Part shown: positions 25,697-34,453 of the stretch, in pieces
Numbering within the stretch: the stretch's first letter is position 1
Layout of the letters: each line of letters starts with the position of its first letter
From: Leisingera sp. ANG-Vp
GTDB taxonomy: Bacteria; Pseudomonadota; Alphaproteobacteria; Rhodobacterales; Rhodobacteraceae
Assembly (NCBI RefSeq): GCF_000813725.1
Contig: NZ_JWLD01000044.1
Location: forward strand, 1-64,000
Reading direction: 5' to 3'
Length of the DNA stretch: 64,000 nt
Notes under the pieces: generated by a model
The model's database searches: none
Told to the model about the DNA's origin: nothing
The model's input: only the letters and a program-made list of their open reading frames with translations
Program-made: the position numbers and the translations under genes

Positions 25697-26815
25697 TCAG
25701 AACTTCCAGCGCGCGCCGGCCAGGATGACATTGGCGTCCTGGTACGTCGTGGCACTGGTATCCGCATAGGAGTAGTCGCGGTAAGCCAGGTAGGTCTCGA
25801 CATTCAGGCTGTCGATCTTTTGCACCGCGGCCACCCCCCACGACTCCGCGCTGTCGCCTGCCGTCACCATGTCGGAGCCGTCGTAGTAGTCGACCGAGAA
25901 CGCGGTGGAGCCGGCAGCAATCAGGTCTGCCTTGTAGCCGAGCTTGGCATAAGCATAGGTGCCGGCAATGTCGCGCTCGCCCGCCGCCACATTAAGCGAG
26001 AGACCGGTGGCCTTGTGCAGCACCGCAAAGGAGCCGGAGATGTCGCGGCGGTCAGCCTCGCCGGTCTCTTCGGTCCAGGAGGCGCCGATACCGGTGTCGA
26101 TCGCAAACCCTGCAGCATCATCGTTGGCCCAGCGGACTGCCACGTCATAGCTTTCACGGTCATTCGCGTCCCGAAGGATGTCGGTGCCGTAAGAGGTCGA
26201 AAAGGTGAACCCGGCGAAGTCCGGCGAATCGTAGCGGATCCGGCCCAGGCGGCTGCCGTCCAGATCGGTGAAAGCATCGCCGATATCCACGCTGCTCAGT
26301 GCGCCGCCGCTGGTTCGGAAAGCATAACCGCCTGCGGAATCAGCCACCGAGTTGGACGCGCCCAGACCGGTGCCAGAGAAATCCGCACCGGTGATCCCGT
26401 CCGTCGCCATCGAGCCCTGACCAGCCGAGAAACGGCCATAGCGCGCGGTGTCGAACTGGAAATCCACATGCCGGATGTTGGTCCGGTCCCAGCTCACATT
26501 GTCGCCGGTGGTCAGCTGGCTGACGCCGTCCGAACTGCGGAAGCCAAAAGCGGTCTCAAAATTGAACCGCAGGGTGTTTTCGCCATAGCTCTGCTCCAGC
26601 CAGAAGCCGATCCGCGAGTTGGAGGCTTCGTTGTCCACCAGCCGGTTAAAGTCTTCCTGACCGTCATCAAAGGACTGGAAGGACGGGTTAAATTGTCCGT
26701 ACCAGCGGAAGCTGCCGCCGTTGTCGGTGGTATAGGTGGGGCCTGCCACGGCCGGGGCAGCCAGAACGGCTGCCAGCGAAGCTGCCCCCGCGCGGGCCGC
26801 AAATTTGGTGCTCAT
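25697..26815 (-). CDS. outer membrane porin
   Basis: A 372-residue porin of the Rhodobacter/Roseobacter type. The signal peptide is MSTKFAARAGAASLAAVLAAPAVA. The mature protein starts with GGSFRWYGQFNPSFQSFDD, a first strand typical for these general porins. RFSAGQGSMATDG and alternating amphipathic strands continue to the C-terminal ILAGARWKF, which ends in the aromatic residue that outer membrane beta-barrels need for assembly. The start at 26815 has AGGAG about 10 bases upstream. Palindromes at 26944-26996 lie in its upstream region. Confidence 0.93.
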   Translation of the reverse strand: MSTKFAARAGAASLAAVLAAPAVAGPTYTTDNGGSFRWYGQFNPSFQSFDDGQEDFNRLVDNEASNSRIGFWLEQSYGENTLRFNFETAFGFRSSDGVSQLTTGDNVSWDRTNIRHVDFQFDTARYGRFSAGQGSMATDGITGADFSGTGLGASNSVADSAGGYAFRTSGGALSSVDIGDAFTDLDGSRLGRIRYDSPDFAGFTFSTSYGTDILRDANDRESYDVAVRWANDDAAGFAIDTGIGASWTEETGEADRRDISGSFAVLHKATGLSLNVAAGERDIAGTYAYAKLGYKADLIAAGSTAFSVDYYDGSDMVTAGDSAESWGVAAVQKIDSLNVETYLAYRDYSYADTSATTYQDANVILAGARWKF

Positions 26816-26943
26816 TTTACTTGAGTCTCCTGTTCCGTCGGCAGCGAGCCTCTCCATCCCTGAGACCGCTGCCTGCCACAGGGCTAACACGGGATTTTTT
26901 GAGCCTTCAGGGTTGAAATCGCCGGCAAATTCCACCGCGCCCG

Positions 26944-26996
26944 GATGAGCGAATTTTCGCTCATCTAGCCTTTCCAGGAGCAAAAAACCGCTCCTG
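26944..26996 (-). promoter_or_regulatory. two inverted repeats upstream of porin
   Basis: GATGAGCGAA / TTCGCTCATC (26944-26965) is a perfect 22-base palindrome, and CAGGAGC / GCTCCTG (26975-26996) a second hairpin, about 130-180 bases before the porin start. They could be operators or 5' mRNA structures. The remaining gap 26997-27516 shows nothing I can name. Confidence 0.45.
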
Positions 26997-27516
26997 TGCA
27001 ATCAGTTACGTAACCTGCATCACTTTCAGCAAAGCCTCCTTCGCAGGCGTGCCATGCAATTTCTGCAACCCTTCAGAAACGCTCATGACACCGTGCTATT
27101 TTGCACAGTCCCTTGAATATGCAAGCCGTCCAAAGCGACCGGTTCCCGGGCCGTTCGGCTATTGCCGGTGCCGACCTGCAAGCAGTTCAGCATTTGGCCT
27201 GAAGCGGCATCTTCGGGCAGGAAACTGCAGTTGTCCGTCTTGCACCGGATCCCCGTCTTCTGATCTCTTTGGGAAGACGGTAGCCCGCAGCTGGTTTCTG
27301 CCGGCCAGCCCCTCCGGCCCCGCTCAAATAACACCAGCTTTTGCGTCCGTGCCCTGTTCACTGCCTTCGCGGGCAGTTCTTCCAGCTTGGTGCCTTCATT
27401 GCAGCCCGAATGCTCCCCGGCCCCGCAAGTATCTTAAGCATGCAGGCAACTTTCAGTTGCCGCACCACCCGAGCCCCCCATAAGCTTTTCCGGAATTGAC
27501 TTTGGGAGGTTTGAGC

Positions 27517-27762
27517 ATGAGCGATAAAATCGTGTATTTCGACGGATGCACCACGTTTGGAAAAGCGGGGGGAAACATCCAGGTCGAACTTCAAGCCAAC
27601 CTGCTAGACCCTAAGCCGAACGGCAGCGTGGAGGTGCGCAGCGAAGTAACTGCGCGCCTCAGATGCAGCAGGGCCGCGGCCCTGCAGCTGATCGAAGCAC
27701 TGAGACGCGCAGTCGATCTTGCGGGCAGCGACTCCGATGAGGCAAAACCGGTCAAGAACTGA
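27517..27762 (+). CDS. small hypothetical protein
   Basis: An 81-residue protein with a good ribosome site (GGGAGG, about 7 bases before the ATG). It has an N-terminal strand (IVYFDGCTTFG), a central strand pair (VELQANLL; VEVRSEVTARLRCSRAAA) and a C-terminal helix (LQLIEALRRAVDL). I do not recognise the family. The alternating beta-strand then helix pattern and the ribosome site support a real gene. It lies at the left edge of the accessory region. Confidence 0.55.
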   Translation: MSDKIVYFDGCTTFGKAGGNIQVELQANLLDPKPNGSVEVRSEVTARLRCSRAAALQLIEALRRAVDLAGSDSDEAKPVKN

Positions 27763-27977
27763 CAACATCCGTTCCCTTCCCGCCGGCGCAATGCCGCGTC
27801 CCGGCATGCACAGCCTGGCTGGCCGCGGCTTAAAGCGCAGCCCTGGCTTCAACGAACATGCTTTCTTAGCACGCCTACACGGGCGTTTTCTTCGCTTCCT
27901 GTCTACCGGAAACTGCCATTTGCAGAAAGCGATACCCTAAAATGCAGATGGGCAAGACTTGGGAGTAGGGTCAGGAC

Positions 27978-28440
27978 TCATAGCCAATAAATGTCGAGTG
28001 CTGCGAGGGCTATGGCAGAGAGGAAGACCTTTGGGCCGCGGTCGTAGCGGATTGCGACACGCCGCCAGTCTTTAAGTCTGCCGAACATGATCTCAATGCG
28101 ATTACGCCGTTTGTATCTACGCTTGTCGCATCGAATAGCGGCCTTGCGTTGTTTTCGACCAGGGATGCACGGGCGTATCCGTTTGTCTCTCAACGCGTCT
28201 CTGAACCAATCGGCGTCCTACCCGCGATCACCGAGCAACCAGTCGACGTGTGGAAAGCTGTTCAGCAAAGCCCGGGCACCGATGTAGTCGCTGACCTGTC
28301 CGGCGGTGACGAACAAGTTCAGCGGGCTCCCCTTGCTGTCGCAGATGGCATGCAGTTTGGTGTTCATGCCGCCCTTCGTTCGACCAATCGGGCGTCCACG
28401 CCCCCCCTTTTACCTCCAGTGGGTCAAACTTCACTTTCTC
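27978..28440 (-). pseudogene. decayed IS5-family transposase
   Basis: On the minus strand the C-terminal half of an IS5-type DDE transposase can be read: GRTKGGMNTKLHAICDSKG, LLGDRG, DADWF and the C-terminal NRIEIMFGRLKDWRRVAIRYD. It is interrupted by TAG where the family has Tyr (LLGDRG-stop-DADWF). Just before GRGRPIGRT lies a run of four A and seven G where the reading frame shifts; some IS5 groups use programmed frameshifts, so this shift alone is not proof of decay. The N-terminal half up to about 28700 is not readable in any one frame. The right end resembles an IS terminus (27961-27980), but I find no matching left inverted repeat. Confidence 0.82.
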
Positions 28441-28815
28441 CGACCGCCCAAACATTTGCGCCTGCGCCTGAATCACTGGATGCATGTCGCAGGCTTCCTG
28501 AAACATGCCTGTGAAGCTCACAAATCGCCCCAGGAGCGGCCCGGCCAGCACCACCAACGCTGCACTTGGCCTAAACTGGCACATGGCGTCGCGATCCTGC
28601 CTATCGGTGGCCCGCTCCAACGTGCACGTAAGTGGAATAAGGCAGCCACTACTCAGTGCCAAAAGATCACCCAGAACCGCTTTACCCCCCGCACGTAACG
28701 GGCAGAGCTCGCCTCACTCTGTGATTGCGTAACCGATGCCCGCTTTCTACTGTGCGGTTAGTTTTTAGTTCATCCAGTTTCTTGTTCAAATTTCAAATGA
28801 CCTGCGGGGAATGGA

Positions 28816-31539
28816 ATGCCTACCTATAGTATTGTTGATGAAACAGATGCAGCAACGGACATCGTGACAATCGACTCCTCACTCTTTGGAGTTAACCTAG
28901 TTACTCACTACGACACTGAGTTCGTTGATCCAAATGACTCCCACAAATCAGATGTAGAAGAGCTCGGCGCTACCACGCTGCGCTTCCCTGGTGGCGCTGT
29001 CTTTGAGTCCCACTTTGACATGACAAACCCCAACTCAGCCGTGTCGAAGATTGACCCAAATCTGGTGCTGACTCCTTTGGATGATTTCTTTGTTTCTGCA
29101 GGAGAAATTAATGCTGACGTGTCGCTGGGGATACCAACTCAGGTGGGGTTCGCAACAGACGCTCTTTCCGCTTTGCAAAACGGCACCTACGGCTCTCGAA
29201 GCCAGCTGGACGCGGACTACATTGACGACGTCATCGCTTATATCGAAACGGCACTTCAATACGCGGATGCAAACGGTGTGACCATCACGACCTTTGAACT
29301 TGGAAATGAGTTCTGGGGCAGTGGCCAAATGACGGCTGCAGAGTACGGACGCTTGGTAGGACAGCTTTCCGTGAAGATCCAGGAAAAGCTCGACGCTGAG
29401 GGAATAGATGCTGAAATCATTGTTCAGACAACAGCGTCGGCCGCTGTCTTCTCTCCAAATGAAGATGCCGAAATTTTCGTAGACAACAGCGGTTCGGCCC
29501 CTCTCTTTTACAAGCAGAGCCATATCGATGACCAATTCGGCGGTGTGGTTCCCCCGGGATTTCTGACTTACTCCATTGACGGGCAGGGACGCGATTGGGA
29601 GCAAGCTGAAGATATTGCAGCCGGTATTAACGCGGTATCCGGGGCTGCTGACGCCATCGACGGGGTCGTTCTTCACTACTACGCCGACAAGGGATTGGCT
29701 GGAGTCGATACAGAAAAATCGAATATTTTTAGAAGAGTGAACGGTTTCGAGGATCTCTTAGATAGATCCGCAGGGTTGCCGGAGCTGACACAACACCTGA
29801 CTGAGTGGAACCCGCAGAAGGGTCGGCCGGACACAAAAGGTCTCAAACACGCGTCCATGCTGGTCGAAATGGTCTACGAGATGTCGACACATGGCATCGA
29901 CACCGCTCAAATCTGGCCTTTGACTTTCAACAACGCGCAGGACAGAGCGCTTCTTGATCACAACGGCGACGGGCTCTCGATCTCAGGCGAAGTCTTCAAA
30001 ATGATGAGCGAAAGCCTTGTCGGATTGCAGGCCAAGTTCGATTTTGAGCAAGCTGGCGAGATTGATGTACACGGTTATGGAGATGCTTCAAACACTCAAA
30101 GGTTCGTAGCATTCGTTTCCGAACGCAGCGGTTCTTTTTCAGACAACGTGGCCCTCGACTTCGGTAGCTATGTACAGAATGGGCAGTATTTTGTCGTCCT
30201 TACAGAGGTTTGGGACGGTGGTGCCGGTGGCGAAAACTCAAACGCCGAACCTGTAGTCTCGTACTCCGACGGCGTGGTTTCCTCAGGCGACTTGGTCACC
30301 TTTGATTTGAACGCTTGGGCAAACACCAGGATCGAAATCACGTATATTACGGATGGTGCAGATACGATCATTGGCCGCGGAGGAAACGACAGCATTTCCG
30401 GTGAAGGCGGCCATGACAGACTCGAAGGCAATGCCGGAAACGACACGCTGAGTGGTGGTGATGGCAAAGACACCCTGATTGGTGGCGACGGCAACGATAA
30501 CCTGTCGGGAAACCTTGGATATGACAAGCTCTACGCCGGAAGCGGAGATGACACGCTGAGCGGCGGCAGCCACGGCGACAGCCTCTTTGGCGGCTCCGGC
30601 AACGACAGTTTGCGCGGCGAAGGCGGCAACGATAGCCTGTCCGGCAGCAACGGCGCTGACACGCTGCGCGGCCATTCCGGTGATGACACCCTGAACGGCG
30701 GCACCGGTACGGATAATCTCTACGGCAACTCCGGCAACGACGAACTCGACGGCGGCAGCGGTGCAGACCGGCTGGATGGCGGCACCGGTGATGACATCTA
30801 CTGGGTCGACAACAGCGGCGACAATGTAGTCGAAGCCGCGGATGGGGGCATCGATACTGTCAATAGTTCGGTCTCCTACGATCTGAGCACGCGGGAGCAC
30901 GTTGAAAACCTGATGCTGACCGGCACTGGCGATCTGAATGGCACGGGCAATACCGCCAATAACGTCATCACCGGCAACAGCGGCGCCAATGACTTGTCAG
31001 GCGACACCGGCAATGACACGCTGAATGCCGGCGAAGGCAATGACACCCTGTCCGGCGGCGGCGGCGATGACCGCCTTGTCGGCAACGAAGGGAACGACCT
31101 GATAACTGCCGGCTCCGGCAACGACACAGTGGTTGCAGGGCTTGGCAATGACACGCTCCATGGCCACAACGGCGATGACGCGCTCTATGCCGGACACGGC
31201 CAGGACAGCCTGCGCGGCGGCGGCGGCAGCGACACGCTGTTCGGCGGCAACAACAACGACTACCTGCTGGGCGGCAATGCCAACGACGTGCTTACCGGCG
31301 GCAGTGGCGACGACACCTTCGAGTTCAGGAAGAATAACGACGTCGACCGGATCACCGATTTCGGCAATGGCAATGACACGCTGATCCTGACCGACTTTGG
31401 CTTTTCTTCGGAAGCTGACGCCCTCGGCAATGCCAGCCAGAGCGGCGCCCATGTGGTGTTTGATTTCGGCGGCGGTGATGTTTTGACTTTGGAGAATCTG
31501 CAGCTCTCAGATTTGACGGGTAACATCAGCGTTATTTGA
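28816..31539 (+). CDS. secreted glycosidase-like RTX protein
   Basis: A 907-residue protein without a classical signal peptide. Residues 1-400 look like a clan GH-A glycoside hydrolase: LRFPGG near 56-60, ELGNEFW with candidate acid/base E165, HYY at 287-289, and LTEWN with candidate nucleophile E330. The spacing resembles arabinofuranosidase-type families, but the substrate is unknown. A beta-rich region (400-510) follows. Two blocks of RTX repeats of the G-G-x-G-x-D-x-L type (about 513-662 and 718-835) bind calcium and mark type I secretion. The last 70 residues end in hydrophobic strands like a C-terminal export signal. The 5' part is visibly more A/T-rich than the RTX part and the neighbours. 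An IS remnant lies directly upstream. No exporter genes are in the window. Confidence 0.85.
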   Translation: MPTYSIVDETDAATDIVTIDSSLFGVNLVTHYDTEFVDPNDSHKSDVEELGATTLRFPGGAVFESHFDMTNPNSAVSKIDPNLVLTPLDDFFVSAGEINADVSLGIPTQVGFATDALSALQNGTYGSRSQLDADYIDDVIAYIETALQYADANGVTITTFELGNEFWGSGQMTAAEYGRLVGQLSVKIQEKLDAEGIDAEIIVQTTASAAVFSPNEDAEIFVDNSGSAPLFYKQSHIDDQFGGVVPPGFLTYSIDGQGRDWEQAEDIAAGINAVSGAADAIDGVVLHYYADKGLAGVDTEKSNIFRRVNGFEDLLDRSAGLPELTQHLTEWNPQKGRPDTKGLKHASMLVEMVYEMSTHGIDTAQIWPLTFNNAQDRALLDHNGDGLSISGEVFKMMSESLVGLQAKFDFEQAGEIDVHGYGDASNTQRFVAFVSERSGSFSDNVALDFGSYVQNGQYFVVLTEVWDGGAGGENSNAEPVVSYSDGVVSSGDLVTFDLNAWANTRIEITYITDGADTIIGRGGNDSISGEGGHDRLEGNAGNDTLSGGDGKDTLIGGDGNDNLSGNLGYDKLYAGSGDDTLSGGSHGDSLFGGSGNDSLRGEGGNDSLSGSNGADTLRGHSGDDTLNGGTGTDNLYGNSGNDELDGGSGADRLDGGTGDDIYWVDNSGDNVVEAADGGIDTVNSSVSYDLSTREHVENLMLTGTGDLNGTGNTANNVITGNSGANDLSGDTGNDTLNAGEGNDTLSGGGGDDRLVGNEGNDLITAGSGNDTVVAGLGNDTLHGHNGDDALYAGHGQDSLRGGGGSDTLFGGNNNDYLLGGNANDVLTGGSGDDTFEFRKNNDVDRITDFGNGNDTLILTDFGFSSEADALGNASQSGAHVVFDFGGGDVLTLENLQLSDLTGNISVI

Positions 31540-31557
31540 CGATTGTCATAGCTGAAA

Positions 31558-31589
31558 GAGGAGCCAGGGCAAAAGGATACTGGCTCCTC
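31558..31589. terminator. hairpin after the glycosidase-RTX gene
   Basis: Perfect 10-bp stem GAGGAGCCAG / CTGGCTCCTC with a 12-base loop, 19 bases past the stop. No T-run follows on the plus strand, so termination would be weak or rely on other factors. Confidence 0.55.
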
Positions 31590-31614
31590 AAAATACTCAA
31601 TCACTTCATCCACG

Positions 31615-31638
31615 CCGGCCACGTTTCCGGCCACGTTT
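31615..31638. repeat. 12-base tandem duplication
   Basis: CCGGCCACGTTT occurs twice without a gap. The surrounding gap 31590-32034 contains no recognisable gene and looks like eroded mobile-element sequence. Confidence 0.6.
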
Positions 31639-32034
31639 CATGCGGCCCCCTTCACATCCAGCGGATTGATCTGAACCCGCACAGACTGTCCAAACAATTC
31701 GGAACGAGCCTCGATCAGGCGCCGCCGGGGAATTGACCACAAGTAGCACAAGGGGCCGTGGAAACACCCTGCACCGCAGCGGCGTCAGCGGCCCTGGCTG
31801 TCCAGCCCTGCAGCTATCCGCCTCGTCTTCTGGTACTGCATGGCTATCTGCGCTCTTTCAGTCGGCGCCCAGCTGACCGGCCGCGCCGAGACGCTGCGCA
31901 CCACGTGGCGCCAGACCCCCGGAACCTCCCCAATCGGGCGCCTCCCTGTCCTACGTCCTGGCGCCCTACTCGCCCCCGGCGGCTGCATTGCCGCAACTCT
32001 GTGCCGCCGGGGGTCTTTTCCAAAGGAGCGAGAC

Positions 32035-32628
32035 ATGAACCAGTTTTGACCCGTGAAGCTGCACAACGCAGAGCAAGGTACGGACGAATGGCACCAGCTC
32101 CGCTGCGGCGTGCTGACGGCCAGTGTGGTCAAAGAGAACGTGACGCCCGCGCTCAAGCTGGCGGCTAACGACAAAACCCGCGCCCTGGCCAACAAAATCG
32201 CCGTGCAGCGGATCACCGGCATTCCCGAGGAAGATCCGTTCACCTCTGAGAAGATGCTGCGGGGCCATATCGACGAAGAGGTCGCCCGGGACCTCTATTC
32301 CACGAAGTAAGCCATCGTGATCGAGGTGGGTTTCATCACCAATGACCGCTTTCCCCACTTTGGTTATTCCCCGGACGGCCTGGTCGGCGCTGACGGGCTG
32401 ATCGAAGTCAAGAGCCGGGATCCGCACCTGCACATTGCCAGCATCAACGCCCCGGGAGCGCGGCGAAGGCATTCCGCCACGGTTGCGCTCGCCGAAGCCG
32501 ACGCAAGCGATAGTGAGATCCAAGCAGTCACCGGCTATAAAACGCTTGAGATGGTCAAGAAAAACCGAATCCGGGCGAACCAGCGGAACCTGTCAGAAGC
32601 GGCTCAGGCCCGCCGGACTAGAACATGA
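32035..32628 (+). pseudogene. broken phage YqaJ nuclease joined to an integrase tail
   Basis: From ATG 32035 (AAAGGAGCGAG upstream) one frame reads through two stops, TGA at 32047 and TAA at 32308. The first part matches YqaJ-type viral recombinases/exonucleases: GTDEWHQLRCGVLTAS, then SPDGLVGADGLIEVKS, which carries the nuclease D and E-x-K. After about 32450 the protein changes to the end of a tyrosine integrase: SEIQAVTGYKTLEMVKK and ANQRNLSEAAQA. The reading frame is thus a deletion chimera of two phage genes. It ends about 95 bases from tRNA-Leu, a common integration site. The gene is certainly non-functional as written. Confidence 0.82.
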
Positions 32629-32722
32629 ACAGAACGCGAAACTGGGAAACCTTCTGGGAAACTGAAAATTTGGCGCCGTCCAGAGCGCTCCAAAATTTCT
32701 ATATTTTCTTTTAAAAACAAAG

Positions 32723-32807
32723 TGGTGCGGGTGAAGGGACTTGAACCCCCACGCCTTGCGGCGCCAGAACCTAAATCTGGTGCGTCTACCAATTCCGCCA
32801 CACCCGC
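32723..32807 (-). tRNA. tRNA-Leu (anticodon UAG)
   Basis: On the minus strand the acceptor GCGGGTG pairs with CACCCGC, the anticodon stem CCAGA/TCTGG encloses TTTAGGT with anticodon TAG, a class II variable arm (CGCCGCAAGGCG) is present, and the T-arm carries GGTTCAAGTCC. CCA is encoded (32723-32725). Its 3' end faces the phage remnant, as expected for an integration site. Confidence 0.95.
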
Positions 32808-33026
32808 ACGTACCGCAAAGCACTTGGCCCTGCGTGCCGCGGTCAATAGCAAAGCTTTCCCAAGGATGCGAGAGGAAATCTCACGCCCCGCGGCTGTGCA
32901 AAACAGCAACAATCCGTCCGTATAATTGCAACAATAGGCGGATTTCTGCCTGAAAGGACTAGGCCCGGAATCCGGTTGTGCCGTAGTTTCAGAAAAAAAT
33001 CTGAGGCATACAGAGCGAGCAACATC

Positions 33027-33554
33027 ATGAAACCGTTTGGCAATGCGGCCTTGCGCGCGCAGCTGGCTGCGCGCGGCCAGGCCCGTCCGCAACGGCTGTT
33101 TCAAGGCAGCCAGAATATCAGCCTTTTGCGCGGCACTATTGTGCTTGGGCGCGAGGGAGAGCGTGCTGCCGAGGAGATCAAGGCAGGAGACAGCCTCATC
33201 ACCCGAACCCAGGGCATGGCTCAGGTGGAGAGTGTCAGGACCCGCCGGGCCATGCTGCAGGCCGTTTGCATCTCGGCCGGCTCGCTGGGCGACACCCGGA
33301 GCGACGGCGATCTGACCGTGCCGTGGGACCAGCGGATTCTGGTGCGCGACTGGCGCGCCAAGGCAATGTTCGGCCAGCCGCAGGCCGTGGTTCCCGCTTA
33401 TGAGCTGGTGGACGGCGAATTCATCCGCGACCTGGGCCTGCAGATGATGGAGCTGACCATCCTGGAGTTCTCCCGCCCGCATGTGATCTATGCAGGCGGC
33501 ATGGAACTGGCCGCAGCGGCGCAAGCCCCCGAAGACCTGCGCCCGGCGGCCTGA
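33027..33554 (+). CDS. Hint-like protein lacking catalytic residues
   Basis: A 175-residue protein matching the Hint (hedgehog/intein) proteins common in Rhodobacteraceae: GTIVLGREGERAAEEIKAGD, then LTVPWDQRILVRDWRAKAMF and VVPAYELV. In active members a Cys opens the domain and an H lies in the S-P-x-H-R segment. Here no Cys precedes GTIVLG, and the His position reads Gln (WDQRIL). Self-cleavage therefore looks impossible. The family's RTX partner repeats are absent too. It is transcribed alone, next to tRNA-Leu. Confidence 0.75.
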   Translation: MKPFGNAALRAQLAARGQARPQRLFQGSQNISLLRGTIVLGREGERAAEEIKAGDSLITRTQGMAQVESVRTRRAMLQAVCISAGSLGDTRSDGDLTVPWDQRILVRDWRAKAMFGQPQAVVPAYELVDGEFIRDLGLQMMELTILEFSRPHVIYAGGMELAAAAQAPEDLRPAA

Positions 33555-33563
33555 GCCGGAGCT

Positions 33564-34424
33564 TTACAGCCCCAGCTTGCGGAACACGGCGGGGATCTGC
33601 TCCGGCAGGTCCTCGGCAATCAGGCCGGGGCCGAATTCCAGCGCGCATTCAACATGCAGATAGGCCGCGGTTTCCGCCGCCTGCATTGGTGCAAAGCCGC
33701 GCGCCATCAAACCAGCTATGAAGCCCGCAAGGACATCGCCTGACCCAGCGGTCGCGAGCCAGGGTGCCGAGCGCTCGTAATGGGCCGAATTGACCGAGCA
33801 GCGCCCGTCCGGCGCGGCAATCACCGTGTCGGGCCCCTTGAACAGAACGGTGCAGCCCGCGCGTTTGGCGGCCTCCCGGGCGGCATCGACCTTGGAATAC
33901 GCCGGGCCGGTTGCGGCAGGCGCATTCAGCTTCTCTGCCAGATCCGGAAACAGCTTGGCGAATTCGCCGCCATGGGGGGTGATCACGCAGTTCTCGTGCA
34001 GCAGCTCAAACAGGGCTCCGGGCTTCAGTTCAAACCGGGTGAGCGCATCTGCATCCAGCACGGTTGCACGCTTTTCCTTCAGCACAGCCAGAACGATGGC
34101 CTGAGTATCCGCGCCGCGGCCCATGCCGGGGCCAAGGCAGACCGCGTTGAACCGCTTATCTTCCAGCAGCTCACTGACACCATGCGCGCCATCAATTTGC
34201 TGCAGCATGACCGCAGTAAGGTTGGCGGCATTTTCAAACATCGCCGAGCGCGGCGAGCCGACGGTAACCAGCCCTGCCCCGATCCGCAACGCACCGCGGG
34301 CGGCAAGCCGGGCCGCCCCGGTTTTTCCCGCTCCGCCGGAAAGGATAAGGGCGTGACCATGAGAATACTTATGTCCTGCAGCCTTCTTCAAGTCAGGAAG
34401 GTTTTCTTCTGTAAAAGGATTCAT
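33564..34424 (-). CDS. nnrD: ADP-dependent NAD(P)H-hydrate dehydratase
   Basis: A 286-residue ribokinase-fold enzyme that repairs hydrated NAD(P)H. Signatures are HKYSHGHALILSGGAGKTGA at the start, VCLGPGMGRG, VLDADALT, VITPHGGEFAKL and ATAGSGDVLAGFIAGL with the catalytic Asp. In most bacteria this domain is fused behind the NAD(P)HX epimerase; here it is a separate gene 29 bases after the epimerase stop, in another frame. The start at 34424 (MNPFTEEN) has GGAG 7 bases upstream; a GTG at 34448 is the alternative. Confidence 0.93.
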   Translation of the reverse strand: MNPFTEENLPDLKKAAGHKYSHGHALILSGGAGKTGAARLAARGALRIGAGLVTVGSPRSAMFENAANLTAVMLQQIDGAHGVSELLEDKRFNAVCLGPGMGRGADTQAIVLAVLKEKRATVLDADALTRFELKPGALFELLHENCVITPHGGEFAKLFPDLAEKLNAPAATGPAYSKVDAAREAAKRAGCTVLFKGPDTVIAAPDGRCSVNSAHYERSAPWLATAGSGDVLAGFIAGLMARGFAPMQAAETAAYLHVECALEFGPGLIAEDLPEQIPAVFRKLGL

Positions 34425-34453
34425 AGCCGCTCCGTCTGTTTGGCTCACTGAGC

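Noticed and set aside
30350-31320. Regular DNA repeats that could suggest a CRISPR array
   Set aside because: They code for RTX nonapeptides in one open frame and have no constant spacer-repeat structure.
32604-33524. Minus-strand frame running through tRNA-Leu and the Hint gene
   Set aside because: It crosses a tRNA gene and is the antisense of a recognised coding region.
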